NCBI GenBank assembly: GCA_024114885.1 | Contig: CP099428.1 | Location: 1,798,001-1,862,000 of the forward strand | Reading direction: 5' to 3' | DNA: 64,000 nt | Origin: Septoria linicola | Lineage: Eukaryota; Ascomycota; Dothideomycetes; Mycosphaerellales; Mycosphaerellaceae | In this document: one piece after another, positions 58,401 to 64,000 of the stretch | Numbering within the stretch: position 1 is the first letter of the stretch | Layout of the letters: each line of letters opens with the position of its first letter | The notes under the pieces: generated by a model | What the model was told of the DNA's origin: nothing | Databases searched by the model: none | What the model saw: the letters and a program-made list of their open reading frames with translations, nothing else | Translations under genes and position numbers: made by a program

Positions 58401-61204
58401 GTATCTAACAAACATAGTATCCTTTCCTCTGTTTATTAGTTTGTTACTCCTTACCTACTAAGGCTATACTCTTATATCTATATACACTATAGCTCTATAT
58501 CCCTATACCTTAAGGTAGGAGACTATTAGTTTGATCCTATTAAAAGCTTTATTAGGTAAGAGCTTGAATCCCTTAATATCAGGTCTATTTAGAAGCTTGT
58601 TCCTTATATATACCTATACTTCAAGGGCTTCTAGCTAAAACTTAATAGGCATCTTACTTTCTTCAAGTATTGCTCTAATAGAGGCCTCTAATGTTTAGAT
58701 AGACCTCTTAACTACTCTATTCTGGAGTGAATTGTAGGCCTTAGTTAGCTTAAGGGTGATTCTAAAGTCCTTCTCCTACTATTTAATTAAAGTAGTAATC
58801 TCTCTAGCATTGTTAGCCCTTATAGACTTAAGGAGTACTACTAACTGCCTTTCTACCTTAATCCTCTAGTTCTAAAGAGTAGTTAGTGTATCTGATCTAG
58901 CCTTGAGTAGAAATGCCTATTTCTTTCTTAAGAAGTTATTAATAATCTTAAGCTACTATATAAAACCTTTTACTAATAATAGTAATAGTCTATAGATATC
59001 TACTAATACAAGGGCTAATCTTTCAGGTCTTCTTTTAACAGACTTACCTAGGTGTTTCTTTATCTTACCTATTATATAGATCCTACACTTATACTCTTCC
59101 TAGTTAGGAATTAGAATTCTTTCCTTTAGGTTAGTAACTTTATAAAGGTTTAAGAGTAACCCTCTTCTAAAGTATATAAATCTTCTATACTATAGCTCCT
59201 ACTATTTCAGATCCTTCTCTAATAGGGCAGTATAGGCATTATTAACCTCTATAGGATCATATAGTAAGTAATATAACTTTTCCTATAGGAGAGGTAATAT
59301 CTTACTAATAAATAGAATACCTCTAACTAGCTTGGTCTTTATAACTGTTTAGCTATCTAGGGAGGTAAGAGTGAAATCAGGCTTCTAGACTCTAAATTGC
59401 TTACTAAACTAATCCTATAATATAAGATTTACTCCAAGATTAGGAACAAATAGTACCCTATTAAGTAGAACTTTTCCTCCTAAGATTCCCTTTATCTATA
59501 CTAGTCTAGAGTAGGTTATATAGAGGTATCCTCCTCCTACCTTGATCTATACTTTCTTCCTTAGTAGCTTTACTAATCTGAAGAAGGACAGTTAGTTAGT
59601 TATATAGGATAAGGTATAGGAATCTAAGAGCTATTCTTAGGGTAATAACTTGCCTTTAGCCTTAATTATAGAATAGGCTAACTTATCTTAGTCATTATCT
59701 TCTAATAGGGAATTATTATTGCTTCTAGAACTAGAGTAAGTTCTAGAATCAGAACTAGAACTAGACTCCTAGGCTGAAAATCCTTTCTTTAGAAGCTTTC
59801 TAGACTTTTCTATCCTTTGAAGCTACTTGCCTATTTTCTAGACAACCTTCTTTAGCTTATTATATAATAATGACTTATAGATAGCTTTCTTAATATGTCT
59901 AGCATTCCTTAGTAAAGGGGATCTTCTAACCCTCCCTCTAAGGAATGATCCCTAAGGGTTCTTCTAGTTCTTAGTACTGTTTCTCTACTAGGACAGTTTC
60001 TTAGTAGTAGAGAGGTTAGGACAATCCTTTAACTAGTGCTTCCCTTTCTTATAGAGCTAGCACATTAGTAAGGACTTTCCTTAGTAGGGCTGCCTAGAAT
60101 AGAATATAGCTAGACCTATATCTATCTTATCTAGATTGTCTCTTGCCTCTTAGGACTTAAGTAGAAGGAGAATAGTGTCTATATCTAAGGATAGTTAGGT
60201 TATAATAGTATCCTTAGCTGCTTAGTATAATATAGGTAGGGACTATAGGAGATGTTTTAGCCTTTTCTTTTAGCTCTAGTAGTAGGCTTCCTAAGGATCA
60301 ATCTTAGTAATCCTCTTACCTAGGCCTCTAAGGTGTCTCTATACTTCCCTAATTGTCTTATTAGGTAATATCCTAAATATAACAAACTGCTTAATCAGAC
60401 CTATAGTATAGGACTTTAGGACTCTATTATACTTGTTCTAGAGAATCACCTATATCTTAGCTACTAGTATAGTAACATACTATGTCTCTAGCTCTATCTT
60501 ATTATCTTTACTAATACTACATCTAATACTAAACCTATATGCTGTATTGTCTTTTAAGAAGTGTTGATTCTAAGTGACATGTATCTAAAGACTAGTGTCC
60601 TACTAAACTGTATATAGGTTCCCTCTAACAATTAGTTAGCTAATTGCCTAGAACTAGTCCTTTCCTTCTAGCTTGTCTGTCTATAGCTTGAACTATCTCT
60701 TCTAGTTAGTTCTGTCTAGGATTGGAATCCTTTAGCTCTTCTTGTCCTCTTAGTCTATTATAGAAATAGGTGAATAGAATAAATAATTAGTAGAATGCTT
60801 TAGACTAGCTAAGGATTCTAGAGAAGGGTAATTTCTTATAGTAGGGAGACCAGCTCTAAGGGATAGGGATTCCTCGTATTTAGGAAATTACTAAGACTCA
60901 GATCTTTCTCTCTTAGTAGAGTTTCTATTACTAGGTAGTAGGAAGGCTAAGTAGCCTCTTCTAACTCTAGTAATACTAGGTACAATAGTAGAGAACTAGG
61001 CAGGTATTAACAAAGTAGAAATATACTACTATCTTATAGAGATCTTTACTAACTTATATACTACTAGGTACAAACTAGCTTCGTTAGTAATATAGTTAGG
61101 GAAACTTCTAGGCCCTAAATGTTTTCTATAAACTGTAAGGGATACAAGTAACCTATACTAATATAGGTTACTCCTATTTAGTATACAAACCTAGGCTTAT
61201 AACC

Positions 61205-61482
61205 TGTTAAAAGTAGAGGGCGTTTATAGATACTATATAATGTTAAGGAGGGTATAGCGTAGTAAAGAAGAATAGGGGATCAATCTTGAACTAACTTATA
61301 TATATAGTATAGTAGTAATATGCTAGGAACTAAATACAAAGTTAATTAAGTTAGTTATCTAAGAAGAGAAGAAAGAGAAGCAAGATATACCTCTTGCCAA
61401 GCCTTAGGTAGATGCCTTAGGCATCCAGAACTATACTTAGAAGTCTATATCTAGACTAACTATCTAGGATACATTCTTAATA
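61205..61482 (-). repeat. TE5 5' LTR
   Basis: Begins TGTTAAAAG on the plus strand; the primer-binding site is at about 61181-61204. Confidence 0.88.
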
Positions 61483-64000
61483 ATATCTTTTATTATTTAG
61501 TCTAGTAGGCTTTAGACTTTTATAGCTGTCTATTAGTAAAAGAGTTAGTAATATAGTCTCTTAACCTATTCTTATCTTAGCTAGGTTCTCTTAGATATAG
61601 TGCTTCTAGTTAAGTTTTAGCTAGCCTTACTATCTGTTTCTTATTAGTCTTATTCTAAGAATCTTATCTAGTTCTCTAAGATCTTTAATCTTAAAGACCT
61701 TACTAAGTTAGTCTTTAAACTAGAGGATATCTTCTAGTCTCTCTATAGTAATAAGTATATTATTAATATAGATTAGGATTATTAGGTCTTTCCTTTTCTT
61801 ATAGATTAGAAGATATAGGTCTACTTCTAACTATCTAAATCCTATTCCTTTTAGCTTTAATATATATAGCTAATTCTAGTCTCTTATAGCTTGCTTTAGC
61901 CTATAGAGACTCTTTAGAACTTATAAGACTATACTAGTTAGTAGGTTAATACCTAGTAGTAGGATTATATAGATATCCTTATATAGAGTACTCTCTATAA
62001 ATATATTGTTTATATCTACCTAGTATAGAACTAGGTCCTTCTTATAGACTATAGCTATAAATCCTCTTAGAGTATCCTACCTAACTATAAGGGCAAAAGT
62101 TTCTATATAGTCTACTCTATACTTTTAGGAGAACCCTCTTATAACTAGTCTTGCCTTAAACTTTTTAATAGCTCTACTAAGCTTTCTCTTAATATTAAAG
62201 ATCTATCTTAAGGTAACTAGGTTAGCCTCTTTTAGTAGGACTACTATAGTCTAGGTATTATTACTTATAAGTATATCTAGCTCCTTCTAAATAGCTTCTT
62301 ACTAGAGATAACCCTACTTAGGATTACTTACTACTTCCTTATAGTTCCTTAGGATTAGAACCTCCTATTTATATATTCCTACTTCTTTAGTAGCTAAGAA
62401 TATAATCTCTTTAACTTCCTCTAAGAATTCTAGGTCCTATAGTATACCTAGGTTAATAGAGCTTATAGCTAAGAAGAAAGCCTAATACTCTAGGAGCATT
62501 TCCTTATCTAGCTAACTATTCTAATCTAGCTTAAGCCTAATTAGCTTTAGCTTCTAGTTAAATCTATTAAGTTCTTAGAATACTTTCCTCTTTCTAAGAG
62601 TTTACCTTAGAGCTATCTACTCCTAATCTACCTCTATAGTTTCTTAAGTAGAATTCTTAGATTCTTTCTTAACTTTCTCTTAGTCTAGGAATTTTCTATA
62701 CTCTCCTATATCTTCTAGTAGAGGTAGAAGTTATATAAAGAGTTTCTTTCTTTCCTAAACCTATACTAATAGCTAAGGAGAAGGAGGCTTCTACTAGCCT
62801 AGACTAAGAGTACCTAGAGTACTCCTACTAGCTTATAGAGTAGGCTAGCTAATAGTTCTTAGCCTTCTAATAGGTCTTCTTTCTAGAGCTAAACTAGGGA
62901 GATTCTTAATCTTGATATTTAAGTCTAATTCTCTACCTAGCTTATCTTTAAAGAAGATTATATTAGTATACTACTTAATAGCCTTTATATCTAGCTCCTA
63001 GAACTTCTATACCTATACTATATTATTATAGTATCTAATAAATATAGTATCCTTTCCTCTATTTATTAGTTTATTACTCCTTACCTACTAAGGCTATACT
63101 CTTATATCTATATATACTATAGCTCTATATCCCTATACCTTAAGGTAGGAGACTATTAGTTTGATCCTATTAAAAGCTTTATTAGGTAAGAGCTTAAATC
63201 CCTTAATATTAGGTCTATTTAGAAGCTTGTTCCTTATATATACTTATACTTTAAGGGCTTCTAGCTAAAACTTAATAGGTATCTTACTTTCTTTAAGTAT
63301 TACTCTAATAGAGGCTTCTAATATTTAGATAGACCTCTTAACTACTCTATTCTAGAGTAAATTATAGGCCTTAGTTAGCTTAAGAGTAATTCTAAAGTTC
63401 TTCTCTTACTATTTAATTAAAGTAGTAATCTCTCTAGTATTATTAGCCTTTATAGACTTAAGGAGTACTACTAACTACCTTTCTACCTTAATCCTCTAGT
63501 TCTAAAGAGTAGTTAGTATATCTAATCTAGCCTTAAGTAGAAATACCTATTTCTTTCTTAAGAAGTTATTAATAATCTTAAGCTACTATATAAAACCTTT
63601 TACTAATAATAGTAATAGTCTATAGATATCTACTAATATAAGGGCTAGTCTTTTAGGTCTTCTCTTAATAGACTTACCTAGGTATTTCTTTATCTTACCT
63701 ATTATATAGATCCTATACTTATACTCTTCCTAGTTAGGGATTAGAATTCTTTCCTTTAGGTTAGTAATTTTATAAAGGTTTAAGAGTAACCCTCTTCTAA
63801 AGTATATAAATCTTCTATACTATAGCTCCTACTATTTTAGATCCTTCTCTAATAGAGTAGTATAGGTATTATTAACCTCTATAGGATTATATAGTAAGTA
63901 ATATAACTTTTCCTATAGAAGAGGTAATATCTTACTAATAAATAGAACACCTCTAACTAGCTTAGTCTTTATAACTATTTAGCTATCTAGAGAGGTAAGA

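Larger units (their letters stand above)
55184..61482 (-). mobile_element. TE5: best-preserved copia copy, nested in TE4
   Basis: A 6299-base element with 278-base LTRs and duplication ATATC. On the minus strand, gag carries a CCHC zinc knuckle at about 60021-60062, with the second Cys now Tyr and two Trp now stops. Integrase follows, then reverse transcriptase (VDYIETFAPIVR, then a stop for Trp, DTLRGFIAIVYKKDL near 57450), and RNase H. It keeps the most TG and CA of the four copies, and its 5' LTR still shows TG at one end. All frames remain interrupted, so it is not autonomous now. Confidence 0.9.
53511..64000 (-). mobile_element. TE4: same-family copia element, 3' part, running off the window
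   Basis: Starts with its 3' LTR (53511-53787) and continues with the post-pol region, RNase H and, after TE5, reverse transcriptase and integrase to the window end (61488-64000). The 5' LTR, primer site and most of gag lie outside. TE5 interrupts it at 55183/61488. Very few CA/TG dinucleotides remain, and stops are frequent, similar to TE2. Confidence 0.88.

Noticed and set aside
40926..64000. Numerous AT-rich short frames in TE2-TE5
   Set aside because: They are remnants of gag-pol between RIP-made stops or antisense shadows; none is a plausible host gene.

Overview
The window is fungal nuclear DNA, most likely from a filamentous ascomycete of the Dothideomycetes type. The reasons are small GT-AG introns (about 48-90 bases, several with a CTAAC branch site), dense genes on both strands, and an abrupt change near 36.7 kb to AT-rich DNA full of TpA. 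That second part carries the marks of repeat-induced point mutation (RIP). The lineage is inferred from gene style, not from a search. No tRNA or rRNA gene and no CRISPR array was seen.

Gene-rich part (1 to about 36.7 kb). Recognisable housekeeping genes are the end of an SPF45-like splicing factor, a p24-family ER-Golgi cargo receptor, a BCS1-like AAA ATPase, the retromer subunit Vps29 (with a 15-base microexon), alanine-glyoxylate aminotransferase, a mitochondrial SAP-domain protein, a dynamin-family GTPase and cytosolic methionyl-tRNA synthetase. Between them lie lineage-specific genes: an F-box/LRR-like gene with shifted frames, a long ankyrin-repeat gene broken by two in-frame stops and a frameshift, a secreted Cys-rich protein with a Kex2-type site, a secreted Ser/Thr-rich protein flanked by two glycosyltransferase-like genes, and several small hypothetical genes. 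At the right edge a carboxylesterase has lost its N-terminal half where the transposon block begins.

Transposon part (about 36.8 to 64 kb). This is a nest of Ty1/copia LTR retrotransposons. TE1 (from 36830, plus strand) is one family. TE2 (40926-53478, plus) is inserted in its RNase H region with target duplication CTCGC. TE3 (42230-48480, minus) is a same-family copy inside TE2 with duplication ATAGA. TE4 (53511 to beyond the window, minus) sits in TE1 32 bases after TE2, and TE5 (55184-61482, minus) lies inside TE4 with duplication ATATC. All are riddled with stops at former Trp and Gln codons. The inner copies look less mutated than their hosts, as the nesting order predicts.

The genes form no operon or obvious pathway cluster. 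The one suggestive group is 24.7-29.6 kb (two glycosyltransferase-like genes around a heavily glycosylatable secreted protein). The broken ankyrin, F-box and esterase genes suggest a locus decaying next to a repeat-rich compartment.
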